Translations under genes and position numbers: made by a program
The notes under the pieces: model-generated
Database searches by the model: none
The model's input: only the letters and a program-made list of their open reading frames with translations
Told to the model about the DNA's origin: nothing
Assembly (NCBI GenBank): GCA_000721275.1
Contig: JOFO01000014.1
Coordinates: 73,707-137,706, forward strand
Direction: 5' to 3'
Length of the DNA: 64,000 nt
From: Microtetraspora glauca
Lineage (GTDB): Bacteria; Actinomycetota; Actinomycetes; Streptomycetales; Streptomycetaceae
Shown: in pieces, positions 1 through 8,124 of the stretch
Numbering within the stretch: the stretch's first letter is position 1
Layout of the letters: every line of letters begins with the position of its first letter

Positions 1-1
1 C

Positions 2-1504
2 AGCAACGGCGTGCTGGTCCTGGAGCACTTCCTCGGCTGCTCCACCCAGGAGGCCGCCGACGCCGTCAACGACCTGCTGACCTCACGGCTCCAGCAGTTC
101 GAGAACACCGCCCTCACCGAGGTGCCCGCGCTCGCCGTCCAGGAGCGCCTCACCCCCCAGGAGATGGCGGCGGTCGGCGCGTACACCAAGGGGCTCCAGG
201 ACTGGCAGTCCGGCGGACACGAGTGGCACATGCGCTCCAGCCGCTACATGAACGAGGGCATGCTCGACGGCGCCGCGCCCGCGCCCGCGCTCGGCATGTC
301 CGTCCTGGACATCCGCAGCCTGCTCGGCGGCCGGTCCGGCGAGGCCCGGCTGCGGAGCCTCACCCACACCCCCCACCGGCCCGTCGGCCCGCTGCCGCTG
401 CCCGACTTCGACCTGCCCTATCCCCTGACCCTCAGCCCGCACCACCAGGAGGCGAAGCGGCGCTCCGAGGACTGGGCCCAGGCCATGGGGCTGCTGGACG
501 ACATCTGGGACCGGCCTCTGATGGAGGGCTTCGACCTCGCCCTCTGCTCGGCCGGCCTCGACCCCGACGCCACCCTGGAAGAGCTGGAGCTCAGCACCCT
601 CTGGCTGACCTGGGGCACCTACGCCGACGACTACTACCCCCTGGTCTTCGGCCGGAAGCGCGACCTGGCCGGGGCACGGGCGCAGACCGAGCGGCTGCGG
701 GCGTGCCTGCCGGTCGACGACCCCGGCTCCGCCGCCGCGTTCGCGGTGAACCCGCTGGAGCGGTCCCTCGCCGACGTGTGGGCCCGGACCGCGGGCCCCA
801 TGCGGCCCGGGGCGCGCGCGGAGCTGTGGACGGCGCTCGACGCGATGCTGGAGAGCTGGATGTGGGAGCTGCACAACCAGGCACAGCACCGCGTGCCCGA
901 CCCCGTCGACTACGTGGAGATGCGCCGGAGCACCTTCGGATCCGAACTCACCATGCTGATGAGCCGGCTGCGCCGGAACGGCGCCCTGCCGGCCGAGCTG
1001 TTCCGGTCGGGCACGGTCCGCGCCCTGGAGAACGCGGTGGCGGACTACGGGGCGCTCGTCAACGACCTCTTCTCGTACCAGAAGGAGGTCGAGGCCGAGG
1101 GCGAGCTGCACAACGGCGTGCTCGTCCTGGAGCGGTTCTTCGACGTCGACCGGGACACCGCCGCCCGGATGGTGCACGAGCTGATGCGCGGCCGGCTGCG
1201 CCAGTACGAGCACCTGAAGCAGCGTGAAGTACCGCTGATGTACGCGCACTTCGGGCTCGACGCGGACGGCAGGGCGGCCTTCGGGGCGTGGCTGCGGGAG
1301 CTGGAGGACTGGCTCGCGGGCGTGCTGCACTGGCACCGCAGCGTGCGGCGCTACGGCGCCGGGGACGTGCACGCGGGCGCCGGCACCCCGCTGCTGCGCG
1401 CCCGCGCCAGGGCGACCGCTCCTGCGCCGGACTGGACCGTGCCGCAGGGGCTCGGCACCACGGCGGCGCGGGTGGCGAGCGCGTTCGCCGGCGCACCGGC
1501 CTGA
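2..1504 (+). CDS. geoA: Geosmin synthase (germacradienol/geosmin synthase), 3' part, truncated by the window start
   Basis: This is the last 500 or so residues of the bifunctional terpene cyclase that turns farnesyl diphosphate into germacradienol (N-terminal domain) and then geosmin (C-terminal domain). The frame is open to the window edge, so the start and most of the N-terminal domain lie outside; family members are about 725 residues. The C-terminal domain begins near nt 390 (PLPDFDLPYPLTLSPHHQ). It carries the acidic motif DDYYP at nt 628-642 and the NSE-type motif NDLFSYQKE near nt 1060. The first codons (NGVLVLEHFL) match NGVLVLERFF at about nt 1110, which shows the internal duplication of the two cyclase domains directly. 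The gene ends just before a strong hairpin and is convergent with the next gene. A soluble cytoplasmic Mg2+-dependent enzyme is expected. Identity is close to certain. Confidence 0.96.
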   Translation, partial: SNGVLVLEHFLGCSTQEAADAVNDLLTSRLQQFENTALTEVPALAVQERLTPQEMAAVGAYTKGLQDWQSGGHEWHMRSSRYMNEGMLDGAAPAPALGMSVLDIRSLLGGRSGEARLRSLTHTPHRPVGPLPLPDFDLPYPLTLSPHHQEAKRRSEDWAQAMGLLDDIWDRPLMEGFDLALCSAGLDPDATLEELELSTLWLTWGTYADDYYPLVFGRKRDLAGARAQTERLRACLPVDDPGSAAAFAVNPLERSLADVWARTAGPMRPGARAELWTALDAMLESWMWELHNQAQHRVPDPVDYVEMRRSTFGSELTMLMSRLRRNGALPAELFRSGTVRALENAVADYGALVNDLFSYQKEVEAEGELHNGVLVLERFFDVDRDTAARMVHELMRGRLRQYEHLKQREVPLMYAHFGLDADGRAAFGAWLRELEDWLAGVLHWHRSVRRYGAGDVHAGAGTPLLRARARATAPAPDWTVPQGLGTTAARVASAFAGAPA

Positions 1505-1511
1505 GCGACCG

Positions 1512-1548
1512 CGAAGGGCCGCCCCGGACGTTCCGGGGCGGCCCTTCG
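1512..1548. terminator. Bidirectional intrinsic-type terminator hairpin
   Basis: There is a perfect 16-bp stem, CGAAGGGCCGCCCCGG (1512-1527), paired with its exact reverse complement (1533-1548) around the 5-nt loop ACGTT. It starts 7 nt after the geosmin synthase stop and precedes the stop of the convergent S4 gene at 1564. No long T tract follows on either side, as is common in Streptomyces. Confidence 0.85.
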
Positions 1549-1563
1549 GGTTTCCCGCCATGC

Positions 1564-1929
1564 CTAGGGGCGGCGGCCCCGCAGCTCGTCGAGTTCGCGG
1601 CGCTCGCGCTTGGTGGGGCGGCCCGCGCCGCGGTCGCGGACGGCGGCGAGGGCGACGTGCTCGCGCGGCGGCGGGGGCGGGGTCTTGTCGACGTACGCCT
1701 CGGCGGCCACCGGCGGGCCGACCCGCTTGGTCAGCAGTTCCTTGACCTCGACGATCCGCTCGCGGCCCGCCACGTAGACCCGGACCTCGTCGCCGGGCTT
1801 CACGGCCTGGGCGGGTTTGGCCCGCTCGCCGTTGACCTTGACGTGCCCGGCCCGGCAGGCGGCCGCGGCCTGGGAGCGGGTCTTGGTGAGCCGGACCGCC
1901 CAGACCCAGGCGTCGACGCGTGCGCTCAT
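1564..1929 (-). CDS. RNA-binding S4 domain protein (Hsp15/RqcP-like)
   Basis: This 121-aa basic protein has an N-terminal S4 fold at about residues 4-65, with the pattern RVDAWVWAVRLTKTRSQAAAACRAGHVKVNG and then a PGDEVRV turn. The tail is basic (RGAGRPTKRERRELDELRGR). The family includes heat-shock Hsp15, which binds stalled 50S subunits with nascent chain, and small S4 proteins of ribosome quality control. Binding to rRNA or ribosomes is inferred from the family only. The ATG at 1929 lies 16 nt after the stop of the upstream gene on the same strand, so the two are probably co-transcribed. It is convergent with geosmin synthase. Confidence 0.85.
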   Translation of the reverse strand: MSARVDAWVWAVRLTKTRSQAAAACRAGHVKVNGERAKPAQAVKPGDEVRVYVAGRERIVEVKELLTKRVGPPVAAEAYVDKTPPPPPREHVALAAVRDRGAGRPTKRERRELDELRGRRP

Positions 1930-1945
1930 CGGCCCCCGCCCCCGC

Positions 1946-2443
1946 TCAGCCCTGCTGGAACAGTTCGGCGGGCAGCGGCTTGAGCAGCGCGTACAGGTCG
2001 TCGGTGATCGGCCGGTCCCAACTGGCGATCGTCACCAGGACGTTGTCGCTGCGGTCGAACTGGACGCAGGAGATGCGGCTCTCGGAGAGCTTGAGGCGGC
2101 GCACGATGAGGAGGTTGTCGCCCTGCATGACGGGGACGTCCTCGGTGTCGAGCACCTCGACCGGCTCGTCGTTCTCGAGGGCGGCGAGGAGCTGGGCGAC
2201 CTCGAAGGGGATCTGGCCCTCGGCGAGCTCCCGGGCCGGGGAGCCCTCGGGGAGGTTGCCGATGATCATCGCGGGGCCGCGGCCGCCGAAGAGGTCGTAG
2301 CGCAGGAACACGCCCTGGCAGGAACCGTCGGGAGCGGGCAGCAGACCGGCGCCGAGATTGCCGGGCCAGTCCCCCGGATCCATGGCCAGGACGTCGAAGT
2401 CCGGACCCGCGGGAGTGGCGCTGCGGCGGCGGAGGAAGGACAT
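1946..2443 (-). CDS. Conserved actinobacterial protein of unknown function
   Basis: The product is a 165-aa soluble protein with no signal peptide or membrane segment. Visible features are an N-terminal MSFLRRRS followed by an acidic, mixed alpha/beta body with blocks such as GVFLRYDLFGGRGPAMIIGNLPEG and DRSDNVLVTIASWDRPITDDLYALL. I recognise no enzymatic motif. It lies between the LAL regulator (80 nt upstream) and the S4 protein (16 nt downstream) on the same strand. Its composition is fully typical of the host, so it is probably a core Streptomyces protein. The start is the ATG at 2443; no strong ribosome binding site is visible before it. Confidence 0.8.
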   Translation of the reverse strand: MSFLRRRSATPAGPDFDVLAMDPGDWPGNLGAGLLPAPDGSCQGVFLRYDLFGGRGPAMIIGNLPEGSPARELAEGQIPFEVAQLLAALENDEPVEVLDTEDVPVMQGDNLLIVRRLKLSESRISCVQFDRSDNVLVTIASWDRPITDDLYALLKPLPAELFQQG

Positions 2444-2523
2444 ACGGCCATGGTACGTGCCCGGGCGCGCGGTGCGGCGCCGGGCTCCGTCCTTCCGGCG
2501 CCGCGCGGGCGGCGCCGGCGGCC

Positions 2524-5500
2524 TCAGTCCCCCTGGTCCGCCGCCCCGGCGGTCTCCTCCGGCGCCTCCGGAGCCGCCCGCTCGCCGAGGTCGCCCAGGG
2601 CCTCGGCGAGCCCGGAGCGGTCGGTGCCCAGCTTGCGGTAGACGGAGGAGAGCAGCCGGGCCGCGGTCGTGGGGTCGACGCCGAGGACGGCGGCCGGGTC
2701 GAGGCCGCGGACGCTCGCGCGGGCGGCGGCCCGCTCACGGGCGGTGAGCGAGTTGCCGTCGGCGGTGTGCAGGGCGCGCGGGCGGAGCCCGGCGGCGGCC
2801 AGCTCGGCGCGGGCCTCCTCGACGAGACCGTCGGCGCCGCAGTCCTGGGCGGTCTCCAGGCCCCGGTACAGGTGCTCGGCGGCTTCGGCGTGCCGCTCGG
2901 TGCGGCGGAGGGCGGCGCCGAGGGCGACGAGCGAGCGGGCCAGCTCGTACGCGGCCGGCGACTGGTCGAGCCAGTCGACGGACTCCTCCAGGAGCTTGAT
3001 CCGCTCGGGGCCCTCGGACACTTCGGCGGTGACGCGGAGCGCCTGGCCGATCGCGGAGGGCGCGCCGTACTGGCGGGCGCGGGCGACGGCGTCCTGCGCG
3101 GTCGTGAGGGCCTTGGCCGGGGAGCCGGTGGCGGCCTCGGCGAGGGCCAGGTAGAGCTGCCAGGGGCTGCACGACGGGTTGCGCTTGCCGCGGGGTTCGA
3201 GCCGGCGGCCGATGTCGGCGAGCGCGGCGCACGCCTCCTCGGCGCGGCCGGTGGCCAGCAGCAGTTCGGCGTGGACGGTCTCGCAGTCCGGGATGGTGAC
3301 GGTGGCGGGGAACGGCTCGCCGAAGTCGTGCTCGCGGGCGACCCGCTCGGCCTCCTCGGTGCGGCCGCGGGCCAGCAGGACCTCGATCATGACGCCGGTG
3401 GCGTACCAGAGCGCGGGGGTGCGCGGGCCGACGCGCTCGGCGAGGCGGAGGCCGGCGCGGACGAAGTCCTCGGCCTCCATGAGCCGGCCGCGGCGGAAGC
3501 GGATGTACCCCAGGAGGGTGTACGCGAAGGAGAGGTGGGCGCCGCGCCAGCCCTGCTTCTCGAACTCGGCGGTGCCCGCGGCGAACAGCTCCTCGGCGCG
3601 CCCGGGCCGGTCGGCGTAGAGGTGGATGAGGGCGACGAGGACGGGGACCTCGAAGCCGCGGCTCTCGTCGCACCAGCTCAGGCCGCCTTCGAGGGCCCGT
3701 TCGGCGTGCCGGAGGGCGACGGTGGCGGGTTCGGCGCGGAGGGTGGCGTCCCAGGCGCGCAGGCCGATGATGTACCGCTCGGTGAGGTCGCGGCCGGGGA
3801 GCCGGTCGGCGAGGGCGGCCAGCCGGCGGGAGCGGGCCGGCGACTCCGGCTCGTCGGACCGGAGGGCGTCCCACATGAACCGCTCGGCCTGGATGCGGAG
3901 CCGGCTGCGGGCGTCGGTGGTGCGGCGGCTCTCGTCCTCCAGCAGGGCCGACGCCTCGGCGAGCCGGTCGCTGTGTGCGAGGACCTGCGACAGGCGGTAG
4001 ACGATGCCCTGGCGCAGGACCGGATCGGCGATCGGCTCCTCCAGGGCGGCGCGCAGGTGGTTGACGGTGGTGGCGGGCTCGGTGAGGAGCGAGGCGCAGC
4101 CGAGTTCGAAGAGGACGGCGGCGCGCTCGTCGGCGGCGGGAGGCTCCCGCAGGGCGCGGGCGAGGTGGCGGCGGGCCGCGTCGGGGGCGCCGGCCCGGAG
4201 GTTCTCCCGGGCGGCGGCCCGGAGCTGGGTGACGACCCACGGGTCGCCCTCCGGGTGGGTCTCCAGGAGGTGGCGGGCCGCGGCGGCGGGGCCGAGCCCG
4301 GCGTCGATGACGCACCAGGCGGCCTGGCCGTGGAAGGCGACCCGGATCGCGTCCGGGATGGCGCGGTAGACGGCGCTGGCGATCAGCGGGTGGACGAACT
4401 CGAGCGGGCCGTCGGGGGTGCCGGGGGCGGCGAGGACGCGGGCCTCGCGGAGGCGTTCGGCGCAGTCGGCCACGGCCTCGTCGCCGAGGCCCGCGAGGGC
4501 ACCGGCGAGCGCCGGGGAGATCTCGGTGCCGAGGACGGCGCAGGCCCAGGCGAGCCGGACGGTGGCGGTGCCGAGCCGTTCGAGGCGCTGGACGAGGCCG
4601 CTGCCCTTGAGGGCGGCGGCCAGGTCGCGGAGCTCGTGGGCGCCGTCGGCGGTGGGGTCGAGGCCGCGGTCGCGGACCTTGGCGGCGAGTTCGACGGTCT
4701 CGAAGGGGTTGCCGGCGGTGACGGTCCAGAAGTCGTGGCAGAACGCGTCGTCCGCGTGGGCCCCTATCCGGTCCCGGACGAGCTGGGCGACGGCCTCGGG
4801 GGTGAGCGGGGCCAGGCCGTGCGGGCGCTGGCCGGACCGGCGTCCGGTGAATTCGGCGCCCTCGTCGGGGAGTTCGTCGGGGCGGTAGGCGACGACGAGG
4901 AGCATGGGGAGGTCTTCGGCGCGCGGCGCGAAGGAGGCGAGCCAGCCCAGGGACTCGGGGTCGGCCCAGTGGGCGTCGTCGAGGACGACGACGAGCGGGG
5001 CGCGGCGGACGGCGAGGTGGGTGAGGACCCAGTCGAGGCCGTCGCGCAGGCCCTGGGGGTCGGGCGGGGAGCCGGCGGTGGCGGCGCGCAGGCCGAGGGC
5101 GGGGCCGACGATGTCGTACCAGGAGCCGAGCCGTTCGCGGAGTTCGGCGTCGGAGGCGTGGGCGAGCTGGGGCTGGAGGAGCTGGCGGGCGACGTGGAAG
5201 GCGACGCGCTGCTCCTGGTCGCCGCCGCGTGCGGAGAGGACGGTGCAGCCGCGGGCGCCGGCCCGGCGGCGGATCTCGGCGAGGAGGGTGGTCTTGCCGA
5301 GTCCGGCGGGTGCGGCGTAGACGAGGACGCCGCCGCGGGCGGCCGGGGTCTCGGGGCGGTGCTCGGCGGAGCCCGTACGGCCGTGGAGGGGGATGACGCG
5401 GGCGTCGCGCGGGGCGGGGACGGTCACGGGCGGGGCCGGAGGCTCGTCGGCGAGGCCGGTGAGCAGGTCGAGCGCGTCCTCGGCCGCGTCGAGCGCGGCT

Positions 5501-5556
5501 TCGCGTTCGAAGAGGCCGAAGCCCTGCCGGGCCTGCCTGCCGTCCTGTCGTGCCAC
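2524..5556 (-). CDS. LAL-type large ATP-binding regulator (AAA/NTPase plus TPR-like region, degenerate LuxR-type end)
   Basis: This is a 1010-aa cytoplasmic regulator. An AAA ATPase domain occupies about residues 60-330, with Walker A (APAGLGKTT, about 85-90) and Walker B (VVVLDDAHWAD, about 190-198). A long alpha-helical, TPR/MalT-like region follows up to about residue 940. The last 65 residues resemble a LuxR helix-turn-helix (SLTARERAAA at its start, VYRKLGT at its end), but the usual core of LAL regulators is replaced by a proline- and alanine-rich segment. I chose the GTG at 5556 because a GGGGGTGG-like ribosome site precedes it and homology-like sequence begins there (VARQDGRQARQGFGLFERE). 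The frame is open further upstream. The gene is divergent from the GH89 gene and may control it. The ligand is unknown. Confidence 0.85.
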   Translation of the reverse strand: MARQDGRQARQGFGLFEREAALDAAEDALDLLTGLADEPPAPPVTVPAPRDARVIPLHGRTGSAEHRPETPAARGGVLVYAAPAGLGKTTLLAEIRRRAGARGCTVLSARGGDQEQRVAFHVARQLLQPQLAHASDAELRERLGSWYDIVGPALGLRAATAGSPPDPQGLRDGLDWVLTHLAVRRAPLVVVLDDAHWADPESLGWLASFAPRAEDLPMLLVVAYRPDELPDEGAEFTGRRSGQRPHGLAPLTPEAVAQLVRDRIGAHADDAFCHDFWTVTAGNPFETVELAAKVRDRGLDPTADGAHELRDLAAALKGSGLVQRLERLGTATVRLAWACAVLGTEISPALAGALAGLGDEAVADCAERLREARVLAAPGTPDGPLEFVHPLIASAVYRAIPDAIRVAFHGQAAWCVIDAGLGPAAAARHLLETHPEGDPWVVTQLRAAARENLRAGAPDAARRHLARALREPPAADERAAVLFELGCASLLTEPATTVNHLRAALEEPIADPVLRQGIVYRLSQVLAHSDRLAEASALLEDESRRTTDARSRLRIQAERFMWDALRSDEPESPARSRRLAALADRLPGRDLTERYIIGLRAWDATLRAEPATVALRHAERALEGGLSWCDESRGFEVPVLVALIHLYADRPGRAEELFAAGTAEFEKQGWRGAHLSFAYTLLGYIRFRRGRLMEAEDFVRAGLRLAERVGPRTPALWYATGVMIEVLLARGRTEEAERVAREHDFGEPFPATVTIPDCETVHAELLLATGRAEEACAALADIGRRLEPRGKRNPSCSPWQLYLALAEAATGSPAKALTTAQDAVARARQYGAPSAIGQALRVTAEVSEGPERIKLLEESVDWLDQSPAAYELARSLVALGAALRRTERHAEAAEHLYRGLETAQDCGADGLVEEARAELAAAGLRPRALHTADGNSLTARERAAARASVRGLDPAAVLGVDPTTAARLLSSVYRKLGTDRSGLAEALGDLGERAAPEAPEETAGAADQGD

Positions 5557-5869
5557 GTTCCACCCCCACACAGGGGGCGCACGCCCGGCGCACGGTCGGG
5601 GCGCCTGGGCGATCACCCCGCGAAAGGTCCAGCGTACGCCGGAACGGGCCGTGTGTAACGGCATTCTCCCAAGCAGTTCGGGTGGTCTTGGGGTGAACGG
5701 GCGGCGGGTGCCCCGCACGGGTCGGGGGTGTTCGACGGACAGATGTGCGGGGGCGCGGAAGGGGCGCGCGGAGCGTGTCGTCCTTGACCGGGGTCGCGGC
5801 TCCGTCTCCCATATGACGGGCGGTCAGTTCATGATCGCCGTGGGTCCTTCACGAGGGGATGAGCCGGAC
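5557..5869. other. Divergent intergenic region between the LAL regulator and the GH89 gene
   Basis: These 313 bp hold no convincing gene. They should contain the promoters for both flanking genes. The only structured element I see is the TGACGGGCGGTCA inverted repeat at 5814-5826. A GAGGGGAT-type ribosome site lies just before the GH89 ATG. I saw no DasR-type dre box. Confidence 0.6.
5814..5826. promoter_or_regulatory. Inverted repeat, candidate operator upstream of the GH89 gene
   Basis: TGACGGGCGGTCA forms 4-bp arms (TGAC/GTCA) around a 5-nt centre, 43 bp before the GH89 start. Read on the minus strand it has the CTGAC-N5-GTCA layout also present in the operator at 12261-12277, but the flanks differ. 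Function is unproven. Confidence 0.35.
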
Positions 5870-8116
5870 ATGAGACCTCCCATTTCCCGGGCGCGGTCCT
5901 GGGCCGCCCGGTCGGCGTGCTCCCTCGCCCTGTGCGCCGCCGTGGTGACGGCGCTGCCGTCGCCGGTGCCGGCCGCGGCGGAGCCCGCGCCGCCCGCGGC
6001 GGGCGCCGCCGGGGCGCCCTCGGCGGCGTACGCGCCGGGGGCCGCGCGGGCGGCGCTGGAGCGGCTGCTGCCCCGGCACGCGCGCCAGTTCGACCTGGTG
6101 CTGGTGCCTCGGACGGAGGCGGGCGACCGGTTCTCGGTGGCGGGCACGGCGGGCCGGATCGTCGTCACGGGCACCACGCCGGCGGTGCTGCTGCGCGGGG
6201 TGCACTGGTACCTCTCCTACACCGTGGGCGTGGACCTCGGCTCGCCCGGGGACAGCCTGTCGGCGCTGCCGGACCGGCTGCCCGCGCCGGCCGGGAAGGT
6301 CACCCGGTCGGCCTCGGTGCCGCACCGGTTCGCGCTCAACGACACGGACGACGGCTACTCGGGCGCGTACCGGGACTGGAAGGCGTACGAACGGCAGATC
6401 GACCTGCTGGCGCTGCACGGCGTGAACGAGGTGTTCGTGCAGATGGGCGCGGAGGCCGCCTACCACGCCGCCTTCCAGGAGTTCGGCTACACGAGCGCGG
6501 AGCTGCGGGAGTGGATCCCGGGTCCGGCGCACCAGCCGTGGTGGCTGATGCAGAACATGTCGTCGTTCGGCGGTCCCGTGTCCGAGCAGCTGATCACCCG
6601 CCGGGCGGCGCTGGGCAAGCGGATCGTGGAGCGGCTGCGGGAACTGGGCATGACCCCGGTGCTGCCCGGCTACTTCGGCACCGTCCCGCCCGGCTTCACG
6701 GCGCGCAACCCGGAGGGCCGGGTGGTGCCGCAGGGCCGGTGGATCGGCTTCGCGCGGCCGGACTGGCTCGATCCGCGCGGGCCGGTCTTCGCGCGGGTCG
6801 CCGCCTCCTTCTACCGGCACCAGGCGCGCCTCCTCGGCACCACCACGATGTACAAGATGGACCTGCTGCACGAGGGCGGGAACCCGGGCGACGTGCCGGT
6901 CGGCGAGGCCGCCGCACACGTGATGACCTCGCTGGACACGGCACGGCCGGGGGCGACCTGGGTGCTGCTCGGCTGGCAGCGCAACCCGAAGGCGGAACTG
7001 CTGGCGGGCGTCGACACCTCGCGGCTGCTCGTGGTGGACGGGCTCTCCGACCGGTACGACAACCTGGACCGCGAGACGGCGTGGTCCGGGACGCCGTACG
7101 CCTTCGGCACCATCCCCAACTTCGGCGGGCACACCACGATCGGCGCCAACACGTCGGTGTGGACCGAGCGGTTCGAGGCGTGGCGGACGAAGCCGGGCAG
7201 CGCCCTGAAGGGGATCGCCTTCCTCCCGGAGGCGACCTCCGCGAACCCGGTCACCTTCTCCCTCTTCACCGAACTCGCCTGGCGGGACGCCCCGGTCGGG
7301 CACGCCGACTGGTTCGGCCGGTACGCGGCCCGCCGCTACGGCGCGCCGGACCCGCACGCGGCCCGGGCGTGGGAGTGGCTGCGGAAGGGCCCGTACGGCA
7401 CCGCGTCGAACGGCTGGAGCGAGTCCCAGGACAGCCTCTTCACCGCCCGCCCCAGCCTGACCGTGCGGACCGCGGCCTCCTGGGGGCCGAAGGCGATGCG
7501 CTACGACGCGGCGACCGTGGAACGGGCGCTGGACGAGCTGCTGCTGGTGGCGCCGGCGCTGCGGACCACCGACGCGTACCGCTTCGACCTGGTGGACACG
7601 GCGCGGCAGGCGCTCACCAACCGCAGCCGGGTGCTGCTGCCGAAGATCAAGGCCGCGTACGAGGCGAAGGACCTGACGGCGTTCCGGGCGCACGCGGCGC
7701 AGTGGCGGCGGTCCATGGCGCTGCTCGACGAACTCCTCGCCACCGACCGGCGGTTCCTGCTCGGGCCCTGGCTGGCGGGCGCCCGCGCGTGGGGCGCGTC
7801 GGACGCCGAGCGGGCGACGCTGGAGTTCGACGCCCGCTCGCTCGTCACCACCTGGGGCCACCGGGCGGGCAGCGAGGCCGGACTGCACGACTACGCCAAC
7901 CGCGAGTGGTCGGGGCTCGTCTCCGGCTTCTACGCGCCCCGCTGGGACACCTACCTGGACTCCCTGGAGAACGCGCTGGTCACCGGGCGGGCGCCGGAGC
8001 CGATCGACTGGTTCGCCTGGGAGAACGCCTGGAACCTGCGCCGGGACGCCTACCCGGTGAACCCGAAGGGCGATCCGGTGGCGCTGGCGACCCGGGTCCG
8101 CGACAGCCTGCGCTGA
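5870..8116 (+). CDS. Secreted alpha-N-acetylglucosaminidase, GH89 (NAGLU family)
   Basis: This 748-aa glycoside hydrolase has an export signal at residues 1-35 (basic RARSWAARS, hydrophobic core, then an AAAEP-type cleavage zone). GH89 enzymes release terminal alpha-linked GlcNAc by a retaining mechanism. The order is a small N-terminal alpha/beta domain, a central barrel and a helical C-terminal domain. The barrel has the blocks FALNDTDDGYSGAYRDWKAYE and LLALHGVNEVFVQMG. The two expected catalytic glutamates are visible in MDLLHEGGNPGD (E335) and FLPEATSANP (E454). I chose the ATG at 5870 because the signal peptide begins there and a GAGGGGATGAG ribosome site precedes it; upstream in-frame sequence is intergenic in character. 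It ends 8 nt before the convergent thiolase-like gene. The natural substrate (mucin-like or heparan-like glycans) cannot be told from the sequence. Confidence 0.93.
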   Translation: MRPPISRARSWAARSACSLALCAAVVTALPSPVPAAAEPAPPAAGAAGAPSAAYAPGAARAALERLLPRHARQFDLVLVPRTEAGDRFSVAGTAGRIVVTGTTPAVLLRGVHWYLSYTVGVDLGSPGDSLSALPDRLPAPAGKVTRSASVPHRFALNDTDDGYSGAYRDWKAYERQIDLLALHGVNEVFVQMGAEAAYHAAFQEFGYTSAELREWIPGPAHQPWWLMQNMSSFGGPVSEQLITRRAALGKRIVERLRELGMTPVLPGYFGTVPPGFTARNPEGRVVPQGRWIGFARPDWLDPRGPVFARVAASFYRHQARLLGTTTMYKMDLLHEGGNPGDVPVGEAAAHVMTSLDTARPGATWVLLGWQRNPKAELLAGVDTSRLLVVDGLSDRYDNLDRETAWSGTPYAFGTIPNFGGHTTIGANTSVWTERFEAWRTKPGSALKGIAFLPEATSANPVTFSLFTELAWRDAPVGHADWFGRYAARRYGAPDPHAARAWEWLRKGPYGTASNGWSESQDSLFTARPSLTVRTAASWGPKAMRYDAATVERALDELLLVAPALRTTDAYRFDLVDTARQALTNRSRVLLPKIKAAYEAKDLTAFRAHAAQWRRSMALLDELLATDRRFLLGPWLAGARAWGASDAERATLEFDARSLVTTWGHRAGSEAGLHDYANREWSGLVSGFYAPRWDTYLDSLENALVTGRAPEPIDWFAWENAWNLRRDAYPVNPKGDPVALATRVRDSLR

Positions 8117-8124
8117 CCGGCGCG

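Noticed and set aside
5557..5869. DasR (GlcNAc) operator before the N-acetylglucosaminidase gene
   Set aside because: No ACTGGTCTAGACCA-like sequence is present.
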